In this document: one piece after another, positions 24,090-35,190 of the stretch | Layout of the letters: each line of letters starts with the position of its first letter | How positions within the stretch are numbered: position 1 is the stretch's first letter | From: Nevskia sp. | Lineage (GTDB): Bacteria > Pseudomonadota > Gammaproteobacteria > Nevskiales > Nevskiaceae | Length of the DNA stretch: 64,000 nucleotides | Direction of reading: 5' to 3' | NCBI GenBank assembly: GCA_031291075.1 | Contig: JARLJS010000060.1 | Coordinates: 1-64,000, forward strand | Made by a program: the position numbers and the translations under genes | The notes under the pieces: model-generated | Seen by the model: the letters and a program-made list of their open reading frames with translations, nothing else | Told to the model about the DNA's origin: nothing | Databases searched by the model: none

Positions 24090-26392
24090 CAGAACTTGTA
24101 GATGAAGGCGGCGTTGACGGTCGACACGTTATAGCGTGCCGGCAGGTCGCCCGTGATCACCTGTCCGACGGTCATACCGGGCAGCGTCCAGTCGGTCATG
24201 TCCAGGCTGTCGAAGCGATAGCCGAGGTACACCGACATCCGCTTCGAGTAGTCGTAGACCGAGTAGACCTTGAACTGGTTGTCCGACGAATGCGCCCCCA
24301 GCAGCGGGTCGCCCGTGTTGGTCGCAGCGGCGGGGAAGGACTGTGTGAACGCCTCGTTGCCGTAGGAGTACGTGTAGTCGGCGCCCAGCTTCACCTTGGT
24401 GTTCAGCCTCCACGTGGTGCCGACGCCGGCGGTGTGGATGTCGTAGGTGTTGCTGTCGTAGTAGTACTGCGGGACGGCCGCCGTGGTGTTCGAGGCCAGC
24501 GCGTTGATCGAGCGGTAGGTACGCAGGAACGAGTAGAACAGATGGACCTCGCGGTCCTCGTCGATGCGGTACGCGAGGTCCGGCCCCGCCTTGGCGCTAT
24601 AGTCCCTGCGGGTGCCCACCGGAGCCGAGCCGGCCAGGCTGTTTGTCAGGTTCGGGTCGTGGTAGTGGTTGTAGGTGTACTTGCCGAACAGGCTGAGCGA
24701 CAGCTTCTGGTGCAGCGTCGTCGCCAGGTGCAGGGTGGCGGAGTCCTCGGTCCGTGCCGCCTCGTAGAACGGCACTTCCTGGCAGCCCAGCAGGTTGGTG
24801 GCGGCCGAGTAGCAGTCGGACACGATCTGCAGGGTCCACAGGCTGAAGTCCGGGGCCGACGCGGTGCGGTTGGCATGCAGCAGCGCCAGCGAGCCGGTGG
24901 TGTTCGGCAGGAACGTCGTGTTGACCTTGAACGTCTCCTCGTTGTCCTTGGCATGCCGGGTGATGGCGTTGTCCCGGCGGGTGTCCTTGTAGGTATAGCC
25001 GAGCTGCAAGCGCGTCGAAGGCAGCAGGTGATATCCCGCGGTGAGTGCCATCGCCTGCTTGGCCCACGATTCCGGCACCGCCTGTCGGAACTTGAGCGAA
25101 GCCGCCGGCGTGCTGGCCGAGGCGGTATCGGTCGGGTCGCCGTAGATGAACATCGGCTGCGTCTGCGGATCGCGCAGGTCGGTGGTGTAGCTGGCGCGGA
25201 TGTCCAGCTTCGGCAACGGCCGCGTGGTCACCGCCAGGCTGCCGAAGTAGGTCTGGACGATGCCGTCGAGCGATCCGGGATTGGAGGCCAGCAGCCCCTG
25301 CGTGGTCTTGTTGACGGTGGTGACGTAGGGATCGTTGGTGGCGTTGACGAAGCCGTCGTCCTGCAACTGCAGGCTATACACCATGGTGGCGCTGACGCGG
25401 GTGGTCGGCGTCAGGTTGTAACCCGCCTCGCCGGTGATCGTATGCGCCTGGTTGCTGGGCGGCAGGCTGTAGACGCCCGTCTGCGGGTACTGCGTGCCGG
25501 AGACGATCTTGAAGTTCCAGGGCTGGAAGCCGAAGCCGCCGCCGTTGTTGTCCGAGAAATTGGAGAACTCGTAGGCCAGCTTCGCCTGCAGGCGTTCGGT
25601 GTTGTACGCCGCCGCCACCGTGAGGGTGTCGGTGTCGTAGTTGATCGGCATCGGGAAGCTGATGAACCCGGTGTTGCTGCCCGCCGTGGTCATCGCCTGC
25701 TCCAGCGTTCCCTCCTTGTGCTCGTGCACCACATCGCTCGACAGGTCGATATGACCGATGTGGTAGGTCCACCCCAGCATGCCCTTGTCCCGGCGCGTAC
25801 CGACGTTGGTGGTCAGCTCGGTGCCGTTGCAGTTGGTGGTGGTGCCGCAGACCACGGTCAGGCCATTGGTGGTGGTCGGCGTCAGCTTGGCCTTGAAGCC
25901 GGGTGAAAGGTTCCCGTTGTTGTCGAGGATCGAGGTGAAGTGATCGCTCCCCCAATACGTCATCGCGTCGTAACCGGCGCTGATCCCCCAGTGTCCCTGC
26001 TCGCCCACACGCAGGTTCAGCGAGGCCTCAGGTGCCAGCCGGCCGGGCTGGAAGTCGACATTGTCGCCGGTGAACACGAAGTAGTGGGTGGTGCCGCTAT
26101 CCCAGGCGTCGCGGTCCTGGTAGGTCCAGCCGGCGGTGGCCCCGCCCCCCTCCTTGAGACCGTTGTACTTGCCGAACGTGGCCCAGTTGTTGGCGCTGCC
26201 GAACACCCCCAGGCCTCCGAGCCGCACCTGGTTCACCGGGGCCGGCTGGGCCGGGGCCGCGGCGGCTTCCGGCGCCGCGGGCGCCGAGACGTCGAAGCCG
26301 CTGTCGTCCTTGGACTGTGCCACCGCCGCGAACGGCAGGATGCAGAATGCACTCGCCAGGACGGTAACCGACTGTTTCGTTTTCTTGCTCAT
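24089..26392 (-). CDS. MtrB/PioB-family outer-membrane beta-barrel
   Basis: A 767-residue outer-membrane porin of the decaheme-associated MtrB/PioB family, the sheath through which a decaheme cytochrome passes electrons across the outer membrane. Signal peptide at 1-25 (ending AVAQ), an Ala/Pro-rich linker, then many amphipathic strands with alternating Tyr/Thr. The C terminus is AAFIYKF, with the terminal Phe needed for Bam insertion. There is no CxxC near the mature N terminus, unlike Shewanella MtrB. It lies 14 bp after the decaheme gene, as in mtrAB, mtoAB and pioAB. Confidence 0.87.
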   Translation of the reverse strand: MSKKTKQSVTVLASAFCILPFAAVAQSKDDSGFDVSAPAAPEAAAAPAQPAPVNQVRLGGLGVFGSANNWATFGKYNGLKEGGGATAGWTYQDRDAWDSGTTHYFVFTGDNVDFQPGRLAPEASLNLRVGEQGHWGISAGYDAMTYWGSDHFTSILDNNGNLSPGFKAKLTPTTTNGLTVVCGTTTNCNGTELTTNVGTRRDKGMLGWTYHIGHIDLSSDVVHEHKEGTLEQAMTTAGSNTGFISFPMPINYDTDTLTVAAAYNTERLQAKLAYEFSNFSDNNGGGFGFQPWNFKIVSGTQYPQTGVYSLPPSNQAHTITGEAGYNLTPTTRVSATMVYSLQLQDDGFVNATNDPYVTTVNKTTQGLLASNPGSLDGIVQTYFGSLAVTTRPLPKLDIRASYTTDLRDPQTQPMFIYGDPTDTASASTPAASLKFRQAVPESWAKQAMALTAGYHLLPSTRLQLGYTYKDTRRDNAITRHAKDNEETFKVNTTFLPNTTGSLALLHANRTASAPDFSLWTLQIVSDCYSAATNLLGCQEVPFYEAARTEDSATLHLATTLHQKLSLSLFGKYTYNHYHDPNLTNSLAGSAPVGTRRDYSAKAGPDLAYRIDEDREVHLFYSFLRTYRSINALASNTTAAVPQYYYDSNTYDIHTAGVGTTWRLNTKVKLGADYTYSYGNEAFTQSFPAAATNTGDPLLGAHSSDNQFKVYSVYDYSKRMSVYLGYRFDSLDMTDWTLPGMTVGQVITGDLPARYNVSTVNAAFIYKF

Positions 26393-26406
26393 GTCACCAC
26401 CCCCGA

Positions 26407-27411
26407 TCAACGGAAGAAGGTAGAACCGCTGGGGCTGTTGGAGCCGTGAATCTGCGAATGGCAGTTCAGGCAGCTACGGTCGCCCGAGAGGTAGAAGTTG
26501 CCGCTGTGCGCCGCCACGTCGCTGTTCTTGTAGCCGTAACCGCCCATGTCGTTGGTGGCGGCATGGCAATCCAGGCACAGGAATGGCACCTTCTCCTTCA
26601 ACAGGCGCGCGTTCTGCGAGCCGTGCGGGTTGTGGCAGTTGGTGCAGTCCTCGCGCACCGGCTGGTGCTCCCACAGCATCGGACCGCGCTTGTCGGCATG
26701 GCAGGTGTAGCAGGTGTCGGTGACGCGGACCTTCTTCAGCGAGTCGGGCCCGGCCGAGCCGTGCGGATTGTGGCAATCCGAGCAGGCCACCTTGCCTTCG
26801 CGGATCGGGTGGTGCGAGAACTGCAGGGTCAGCGCCTGTTGCTCGGCATGGCAGGTGAAGCACTTGTCCGGCTGCGTCTGCTTGACCAGCACCGGATCCT
26901 TCTGCACGTGGATGGTGTGGCAGCTGTTGCAGGCGATGTTGTTTGATTCGTGCTGGCTGCCCTGCCAGTTCATGCGCAGGCCGTTCTGGTGACAGGCCAG
27001 GCACTTGGCATTGCGGTCCGCCACCGGCGAGGCGAACTCGCCCTTGAACACCACCGCCGGCGACGGCCGCCGCTGGCCTTCGGCCGGATGTGCCTCGTAG
27101 TGGTCGCGGCTGACGCCGTGGCAGGACTCGCAGGCATGCTTGCCGAACGGCGTGCGTGGATCGGCCTTCATCGCATGCGGCGTCGCCAGGATATCGGTGA
27201 CCGGCGCCTTGTCGTGGCAGCGCATGCAGGTCTGCTCGCCGCGCGCGGCAAAGTCCGACGCGCCCTCGGCCGCCTCCCCTGGCCCGCCGGCGCTGGCGAC
27301 CTTGCCGTCCGCCGCAGTGCTGCTGTCGGCCCAGGCCGCGTTGCAGCCCACCGACGCTCCCAACAGGAGCGCCAGGCCGCCGAATGCCGCGATCGTTCGT
27401 TTCAGTCCCAT
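26407..27411 (-). CDS. Decaheme c-type cytochrome, MtrA/DmsE/PioA family
   Basis: A 334-residue periplasmic cytochrome with exactly ten CxxCH heme sites (CMRCH, CESCH, CLACH, CNSCH, CFTCH, CSDCH, CYTCH, CTNCH, CLDCH, CLNCH), the number and size of MtrA/DmsE. Signal peptide at about 1-28. Such proteins form the heme wire inside the MtrB-type barrel encoded next. ATG at 27411 has AGGAG about 9 bp upstream; an upstream extension is not supported. Electrons should come from or go to the NapC-type protein of the same operon. Confidence 0.93.
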   Translation of the reverse strand: MGLKRTIAAFGGLALLLGASVGCNAAWADSSTAADGKVASAGGPGEAAEGASDFAARGEQTCMRCHDKAPVTDILATPHAMKADPRTPFGKHACESCHGVSRDHYEAHPAEGQRRPSPAVVFKGEFASPVADRNAKCLACHQNGLRMNWQGSQHESNNIACNSCHTIHVQKDPVLVKQTQPDKCFTCHAEQQALTLQFSHHPIREGKVACSDCHNPHGSAGPDSLKKVRVTDTCYTCHADKRGPMLWEHQPVREDCTNCHNPHGSQNARLLKEKVPFLCLDCHAATNDMGGYGYKNSDVAAHSGNFYLSGDRSCLNCHSQIHGSNSPSGSTFFR

Positions 27412-27480
27412 GGCATGACTCTCCTCGTCAGGGCCCCCGCCCCGTTGCCACAGCGGAGGCCGGTTAATCCCCAATCAATC

Positions 27481-28431
27481 TCACTTGCCGGCCGCTACGA
27501 AGTCGGCGGCGCCGGAATCCAGCACCAGCGTCCGCTCGAACGACACGTAGTGGAAACGCCCCTCGGTGTGCCCCGCATGGACGGCGAAGCCCACCGTATA
27601 GGTCTTGCCGGGCACGATGTCCTTGTAGACACCGCCGGCGTGCAGCGGCCTAGCGATCGTCACCGACCAGTGGCCCTTGTCGCCGGTTGCTTCGGCCGTG
27701 ACCTTGTTGTCGGCGATCGGCTCGCGCTTGTCGAGGATCGTGCCGCTCTCGGCCGCAGCCGGCTTGCCCGGATTGAGGCGGGCCTGGTCATACTCGAGGT
27801 AGTAGCCGGCCGCCTTGAGCTTGGCCAGCTCGTCGGCGGACTTGGCGTCGCCGCCACCCTGGCGCGACATCTTTTCGCGGCTCTTCATCAGGTACATGGT
27901 GCGGCTGGCACCGCCGGCGCCCGGCATGTTGGTCAGGTCCTCGTGGCAGCCGACCCAGCAGGTGGTGCGGTTGGCTTCCGGCACCCCGCCGTCGTTCAGC
28001 ATCATGGTGACCTTGGTCTCGAACTTCTTGTCCTGCCCGGCATCCGGTTGGGTGCCGGTATCGAAGTCGAGATGCACGTAGAGGTTGCTGGCGTCATGCG
28101 CGAACTTCACGGTGGCCGTCATCGAACCGGGCTTGCCGGCGATCGGCGACGCCTCGTTCTTCTTGCCGGACACCAGGTTCTTGCCCATGTCCGGCTCGTC
28201 GCCGGTATGGCACTTGCGGCAATCCTTGCCCGACTTGAAGTTGGGCGCGCCGCTGTGGTCGGCAGGGGTCAGCACCCACTCCCACGACGACTGACCGGGA
28301 TAGAACAGGTTGATGTCCTGGCCCTTCACGCCGGACCAGTCGATGCCGGCGGCCTGCGCCGGCTGGACCGCCGTGGCGCCAGCAAGACAAAGTCCCGCGG
28401 CCGCCAAACGCACTTTCAGCCTGTGGTTCAT
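27481..28431 (-). CDS. Periplasmic heme-binding protein (ethylbenzene-dehydrogenase-like domain)
   Basis: A 316-residue exported protein (signal peptide to about residue 28, ending QPAQAAG). It carries one classical heme c site CRKCH at 71-75 and one unusual CWVGCH at 158-163 (three residues between the Cys). The middle and C-terminal parts (VKFAHDASNLYVHLDFDT, GHWSVTIARPL) resemble the heme-binding fold of ethylbenzene dehydrogenase gamma and cytochrome c-552-like proteins. It sits between the NapC-like and decaheme genes, so it may shuttle electrons between them or be a terminal enzyme subunit (inference). Moderately sure of the fold, unsure of the job. Confidence 0.7.
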   Translation of the reverse strand: MNHRLKVRLAAAGLCLAGATAVQPAQAAGIDWSGVKGQDINLFYPGQSSWEWVLTPADHSGAPNFKSGKDCRKCHTGDEPDMGKNLVSGKKNEASPIAGKPGSMTATVKFAHDASNLYVHLDFDTGTQPDAGQDKKFETKVTMMLNDGGVPEANRTTCWVGCHEDLTNMPGAGGASRTMYLMKSREKMSRQGGGDAKSADELAKLKAAGYYLEYDQARLNPGKPAAAESGTILDKREPIADNKVTAEATGDKGHWSVTIARPLHAGGVYKDIVPGKTYTVGFAVHAGHTEGRFHYVSFERTLVLDSGAADFVAAGK

Positions 28432-28467
28432 CGCACGAATCTCCAGTTGATGATCGGTTCCCAAGCC

Positions 28468-29100
28468 CTACTTCACGTCGAAGCCGCTATCGGCAGCGGC
28501 GGCCGGCTCTTCCACGTCGAATTTCTTGTGGGTGACGCCCTTGTGGCAGTCCACGCAGTTGGCGTTGGTGGACATCGCCTCGGTGTGCATGCGCTGCGCG
28601 CGTCCGGGCTGCTCGCTCAGCACCATGTTGTTGTAGTAGTGGCAGTGCTTGCACTCGCGGGCGTTGGTGTCGGCGAAGTGCTTCCACACGTCCTTGGCAA
28701 GCTGCGGCCGCAGCGGGTTGAACTTGTCGAGGGTATTGATGCCGGTGAGGTAGTAGAACAGCTCGAAGCCGGCCTTCCATTTCACGCCCACTTCGTGGAT
28801 CCAGCTGTTCTGCGGCACGTGGCAGTCCGGACAGCCGGCGACCACGCCGAATTCGTTCTTGAAGTGCTTGGACTGGGTGTATTCCTCATACACCGTGTCC
28901 TTCATGATGTGGCAGCGGATGCAGAACTCGGTGTGGTTGGTCCACTCGATGGTGCTCATCCAGGCACCGAAGCTGGCCCAGCCGACGAACATGGCGGCGA
29001 CCATGCAGGTCAGGAGCACGCGGTGAGCCCGTACCCAGGCCCAGAGACCCTTCTTTTCGCTTCCGGCCCCTTTTGAGGGGTCCTGCGCTGCGTTGGCCAT
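28468..29100 (-). CDS. NapC/NirT/CymA-type tetraheme cytochrome
   Basis: A 210-residue quinol-linked cytochrome anchored in the inner membrane. One N-terminal helix (about 27-50) is followed by four CxxCH sites (CIRCH at 60, CPDCH at 90, CKHCH, CVDCH). Family members take electrons from the quinol pool and pass them to periplasmic carriers, or the reverse during Fe(II) oxidation. First gene of the five-gene electron-transfer operon. The tail SGFDVK is echoed by SGFDVSA in the barrel N terminus, perhaps by chance. Confidence 0.93.
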   Translation of the reverse strand: MANAAQDPSKGAGSEKKGLWAWVRAHRVLLTCMVAAMFVGWASFGAWMSTIEWTNHTEFCIRCHIMKDTVYEEYTQSKHFKNEFGVVAGCPDCHVPQNSWIHEVGVKWKAGFELFYYLTGINTLDKFNPLRPQLAKDVWKHFADTNARECKHCHYYNNMVLSEQPGRAQRMHTEAMSTNANCVDCHKGVTHKKFDVEEPAAAADSGFDVK

Positions 29101-29458
29101 CGTTCCGCCCCCTTTACTCGTACTACGTCCTGCGTACGTTCAGCAAACAACCACTTGCTTCGAGAGGCGCACCGCGCGCCAAGGTTAACCGATTTCCCCT
29201 CCGAAATGTTCTGGAATCAGACCGGCCATCGCTCCGCTCCCCCACAGGATCGATGCCACCCACGGCTTCAAGCGCGCCGCCGCACCCGGGCCCGATGCCC
29301 AAAGGATGCGGAAACAACCAAAGCTTGAATTTCGATTGACTCGCATGTGCTTGTTCTTCTTCTTCGTCGCTCGCGTTCGCCTTTCGATACTACTCGCGGA
29401 GTACAGCCCTTCCTTTACATTCGCTGCAGGAAAGTACCCGCATCAAGACACAGGTGCC

Positions 29459-29472
29459 TTGATCTAGATCAA
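29459..29472 (-). promoter_or_regulatory. Perfect FNR/ANR box upstream of the mtr-like operon
   Basis: TTGATCTAGATCAA equals the FNR consensus TTGAT-N4-ATCAA at all ten fixed bases. On the minus strand a possible -10 (TACTTT, 29436-29431) lies 22 bp beyond the box, the class II activator spacing, which would start transcription near 29424 and give a leader of about 320 nt before the tetraheme gene. The remaining part of the 29101-29635 spacer has lower G+C and no gene I can support. Confidence 0.7.
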
Positions 29473-29635
29473 TCGGGCGTCATTTTTTATTCGAAAAGCT
29501 GACGGCGGGATGAAACACCGCGCACACGGGGCCGCCGGGGCCTGCGCCCCGGCATCGTCGATGGATCATGCGCGGGCGGCCGATCACCCCCGATCGGTCC
29601 GCCCGCACCGGCCCCGAGGGGACCGGCCGCGCGGT

Positions 29636-30442
29636 TCAGCCGCCGCGCGCGAATTCCGGATACAGCGTCATGCCGCCGTCGACGAAGATGGTCTGGCCAC
29701 TGACGTAGTCGGAGTCGTCCGAGGCCAGCCACACCGTGGCCTTGCCGATGTCCTCCGGCAGGCCGATGCGGCCGTAGGGGATCAGGGTGAGCAGGGAGCT
29801 GAGGGCTTCCGGGGTCTCCCAGGCGGAGCGGTTGATCGGCGTCTGGATCGCACCGGGGCCGATGGAGTTAATGCGGATCTTCTGCGGCGCCAGCTCCTGC
29901 GCCAGCGACTGCATGAACAGCTTCACGCCGCCCTTGGACGAGGCGTAGTTGACGTGGCCGGCCCAGGGGATGGTCTCGTGCACCGAGGACATGCAGATGA
30001 TCTTGCCCATGGCGCGCGAGAGCTCCGGCTGCATGCCGCGGCGTACGAACTCCTTCACCGCCAGGCTGGAGCACAGGAACATGCCGGTGAGATTGATGCC
30101 GATGACCTTGTTCCACTGCTCCAGCGTCATGTCGACGAAGGCCGCGTCCTGCTGCAGGCCGGCGTTGTTGACCAGGATGTGGATGGTGCCCCAGGCCGAG
30201 ATCATCTGCTTGAACATGGCGGCGACCTCGTCCTCCTTGGACACGTCGGCCTTGATCGCCAGCGCCTGGCGGCCGAGGGCGGTGATCTCCTTGACCACCT
30301 TCTCCGCCCCCGCCGCGCTCGACGCGTAGTTGATCACCACGTCCGCGCCGGCCTGCGCCAGCGACAGCGCCACGCCGGCGCCGATACCCGAGCTCGCGCC
30401 GGTGACCAGTGCCTTCTGCCCCTTCAATGGTTGGTACGACAT
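29636..30442 (-). CDS. SDR oxidoreductase, glucose 1-dehydrogenase-like
   Basis: A 268-residue classical short-chain dehydrogenase. Cofactor motif TGASSGIG at 14-21, NNAG at 92-95, catalytic Ser near 152, Tyr166 and Lys170 (YASSK). The overall sequence is closest to bacterial glucose 1-dehydrogenases (ends SDYVSGQTIFVDGGMTLYPEF). The phosphate-discriminating residue after the glycine loop is not clear, so NAD versus NADP is open. It is transcribed after the GH63 glucosidase (82-bp gap), so oxidation of released glucose is a plausible job. Confidence 0.85.
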   Translation of the reverse strand: MSYQPLKGQKALVTGASSGIGAGVALSLAQAGADVVINYASSAAGAEKVVKEITALGRQALAIKADVSKEDEVAAMFKQMISAWGTIHILVNNAGLQQDAAFVDMTLEQWNKVIGINLTGMFLCSSLAVKEFVRRGMQPELSRAMGKIICMSSVHETIPWAGHVNYASSKGGVKLFMQSLAQELAPQKIRINSIGPGAIQTPINRSAWETPEALSSLLTLIPYGRIGLPEDIGKATVWLASDDSDYVSGQTIFVDGGMTLYPEFARGG

Positions 30443-30524
30443 TGCTCTGCTCTCCTGGTTTGCCGGCCGCAGCGGTGCGTCGGCCAATGCTGGTGGAACT
30501 GACAAAGGTGCCGCGGGACCCGCC

Positions 30525-33194
<2,670 letters not shown>

Positions 33195-33246
33195 GTGTCC
33201 CCCCCTCGTCGATCCGTAGTGTCCAGGCCTGGCGGCCCGGTGAGCT

Positions 33247-34374
33247 TCAAGCTTTGCCGCCCGCCTCTCCCTGCGCCTGCGCCAGCCGGCGGCCGGTCTG
33301 GTCGATGCGCTGGCACAGCTGCCGCAGCAGGCGCACCGTCTCGGCCGGATGCTCGGCGATGACGTGCTCGAAATTCTTCAGGGTGACCTCGCGCAGCTCG
33401 GAGTCCTGCGTCGCCACCACCGTGGCCGAGCGCGGCTGGTTCAGCAGCAGCGACATCTCGCCCACCCAGTCACCCGGTCCGAGCACGGCCAGCACCTGCT
33501 GGCTGCCGTCGGGGCCGCGCTTGCGCACCTCCAGCGCGCCGCGCTCCAGCACATAGGCCCGGTCGCCGGCGCCGCCTTCCTCCAGCACCACCGAGCCGGC
33601 CTTGGCGTGCGAATGCACGCAGTCGGTGAAAATGCACTTGTAGCGTTCGGTGTGGTAAAGCTTGGCGCAGCCGGCGCGCTGCTGGCCGGTCACCCAGCCC
33701 GCCAGCTTGACCGCGATCAGCGCCCCCGCCATCGGCCCCACCAGGTACAGCCACTGGTGCTGGAACAGCTGGGTCAGCAGCGCCGGGGCGAAGCTGCGGG
33801 CCGGGTTCAGGCTGGTGCCGGAAACCGGGGCTTCCACGAACACCAGGAAGGCCACCAGCGCGCCGGCCAGGTAAGGCGTCCTCCTGGCGAAGCGCTGGTT
33901 GCTGACGCAGTACAAGATAAGGAACACCAGCATGAAGGTGATCAGCGTTTCGGCGGCCAGCGCCACCGCCACCGAGTAGCCGTCGCCGGGCAGGGTGAGG
34001 CCGAGCTGGATGCTGCGCGCCGCTGTGCCGCCCACCGTGGCCACGATGTACACGCCCAGCACCGCTCCCAGCACCTGCGCCACGACGTACAGCACGGCGT
34101 CCGCGGTGGGCACCTGCCCCTTCCACCAGAAGGCGAAGGTCACCGCCGGGTTGAGGTGACCGCCGCTGCGCTGGCCGAGCGGCGACAGCACCACCAGGGT
34201 GCCGCCGCCGGCGAACATCATGCCGGTGAGCAGGCGCCGCAGGTTGTCGGACGGGATCAGCCCGCGCATGGGCGTACCCTGCCCCCACATCAGCGCCACG
34301 GCGCCGATGCCGATGGCCATCATGATGGCAGTGCCGACGAACTCGGCGAAGTATTCGGGCAGATGGGCTTTCAT
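33247..34374 (-). CDS. Aquaporin fused to a cyclic-nucleotide-binding domain
   Basis: A 375-residue fusion. Residues 1-235 are a MIP channel with both NPA motifs (HLNPAV at 73-78, SLNPAR at 188-193), the conserved Arg after the second, and six membrane helices. Residues about 245-365 are a Crp-type cyclic-nucleotide-binding domain; the phosphate-binding cassette keeps GE (305-306) and PRSAT (314-318), so nucleotide binding is plausible. No helix-turn-helix follows. The frame is continuous across the join. ATG at 34374 begins the first helix. Lead gene of a probable operon with the glucosidase and the SDR. Confidence 0.85.
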   Translation of the reverse strand: MKAHLPEYFAEFVGTAIMMAIGIGAVALMWGQGTPMRGLIPSDNLRRLLTGMMFAGGGTLVVLSPLGQRSGGHLNPAVTFAFWWKGQVPTADAVLYVVAQVLGAVLGVYIVATVGGTAARSIQLGLTLPGDGYSVAVALAAETLITFMLVFLILYCVSNQRFARRTPYLAGALVAFLVFVEAPVSGTSLNPARSFAPALLTQLFQHQWLYLVGPMAGALIAVKLAGWVTGQQRAGCAKLYHTERYKCIFTDCVHSHAKAGSVVLEEGGAGDRAYVLERGALEVRKRGPDGSQQVLAVLGPGDWVGEMSLLLNQPRSATVVATQDSELREVTLKNFEHVIAEHPAETVRLLRQLCQRIDQTGRRLAQAQGEAGGKA

Positions 34375-34690
34375 CGGGCTGCTATCCGGCACACTCCCAG
34401 TCGAACCCGGCCCAGGCGGGGTCCTAAATAATGAGGAAGCAATATTCAATCCGCGCCGCTGCGCGAAGCCCCCGGGCCATCGTCTTACTCTACTCCGGAT
34501 CGGCGGGGCCTGCCCCCTGTGCAGGCCCCGCCTCCGGGTCCCCCTCGGCATCGATACGGCGGCCTTGCAGGCCACCGTACCGCAGCTGCGGCGGCGATGA
34601 TGGGACTGTGTCCGGCGGCCCGACCCTGCCGCAAGGCCCCGGAGCGGGTCTTTTCTACTGCCCGGTCTATGCGCTAAAATGGTCGTCTTT
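34375..34690. other. Spacer with hairpin, upstream of the aquaporin and tRNA genes
   Basis: No gene is supported. It holds a perfect 11-bp inverted repeat (GCGGGGCCTGC at 34503-34513 and its complement at 34521-34531, 7-nt loop), which forms a strong hairpin without a T tract. At the right end lies the tRNA promoter. Confidence 0.5.
34675..34680 (+). promoter_or_regulatory. Promoter -10 of tRNA-His/tRNA-Lys
   Basis: TAAAAT (five of six to consensus) 10 bp before tRNA-His. The -35 is weak, in the T-rich stretch near 34651-34657. Confidence 0.5.
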
Positions 34691-34768
34691 GGTGGACGTA
34701 GCTCAGTTGGTTAGAGCTCCGGATTGTGATTCCGGAGGTCGTGGGTTCGAGTCCCATCGTCCACCCCA
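34691..34768 (+). tRNA. tRNA-His (anticodon GTG)
   Basis: Acceptor GTGGACG pairs CGTCCAC. An encoded extra G at -1 (34691) faces C73, the hallmark of tRNA-His. Anticodon arm CCGGA-TTGTGAT-TCCGG gives GTG. CCA encoded. It is followed by tRNA-Lys after 11 bp. Confidence 0.98.
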
Positions 34769-34779
34769 AGTTCGCGCTT

Positions 34780-34854
34780 GGGCTGTTAGCTCAATGGTAG
34801 AGCAGCTGACTCTTAATCAGTAGGTTCGGGGTTCGAGTCCCTGACAGCCCACCA
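34780..34854 (+). tRNA. tRNA-Lys (anticodon CTT), island insertion target
   Basis: A 75-nt cloverleaf with acceptor GGGCTGT pairing ACAGCCC, discriminator A and CCA. Anticodon arm CTGA-CTCTTAA-TCAG gives CTT (reads AAG). Its 3' part from the anticodon arm onward is repeated at 43226-43277, which marks it as the attachment site of the island that follows. The gene remains intact because the island brought an identical 3' end. Confidence 0.98.
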
Positions 34855-34857
34855 ATC
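34806..34857 (+). repeat. Left attachment repeat (attL) inside tRNA-Lys
   Basis: 52 bp, running from the anticodon stem to just past CCA (ending ACCAATC), that recur at 43226-43277 with one mismatch (34828 G versus 43248 T). Integration by a tyrosine recombinase into a tRNA 3' end produces exactly such a repeat. Confidence 0.92.
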
Positions 34858-34879
34858 AAATCAATAAGTTAGAGAACAT

Positions 34880-34904
34880 CGGTCGTCCTTCGGCGACCGT
34901 TTTT
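34880..34904 (+). terminator. Intrinsic terminator after tRNA-Lys
   Basis: Stem CGGTCGTC/GGCGACCG (34880-34887 with 34892-34899, one G-T pair), tetraloop CTTC, then TTTTT. It ends the tRNA-His/tRNA-Lys transcript, yet lies beyond the attachment repeat, so it belongs to the island side. Confidence 0.85.
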
Positions 34905-34910
34905 CGTTTC

Positions 34911-34932
34911 TGGGTTCCTCTGTGGGTTCCTT
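34911..34932. repeat. Left integrase arm-type sites (paired)
   Basis: Two copies of TGGGTTCCT spaced 12 bp apart, start to start, near the left attachment repeat. The same pair with the same spacing occurs at 43077-43097 by the right repeat, as expected for arm-binding sites of the integrase. Confidence 0.55.
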
Positions 34933-35190
34933 GAATGGTCACGCTGAATAATACGGGCCATCGGATGAAAGAGTGGCTTCCGGCAAATGCGCGTCCGACC
35001 CGGCCCCATGCCAGACCATGCCTTGCCGCGATCCTGGCGAGCCGCGAGCCGCCGTCGTGCTGCACAGGCAAGATAAAAGGGCACGGCACGTGAGTTGCCG
35101 ACAAGCCGCGTCTGCACAGGGGATGAGGCGGCACGTGTCGCGTGTGGGAGCGTGCCGTGTGTGAGCCGTGGCGGAAACACCGTGGCAATC
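34933..35190. other. Island left-end spacer
   Basis: No convincing gene. An inverted repeat CACGGCAC (35082-35089) / GTGCCGTG (35152-35159) is the only structure seen; role unknown. Confidence 0.4.

Noticed and set aside
24290-25906. Open frame on the plus strand inside the barrel gene
   Set aside because: Antisense to a well-supported outer-membrane barrel with signal peptide and terminal Phe.
34960-35180. Small open frames at the left end of the island
   Set aside because: No ribosome site with proper spacing, no coding bias and no recognisable domain.
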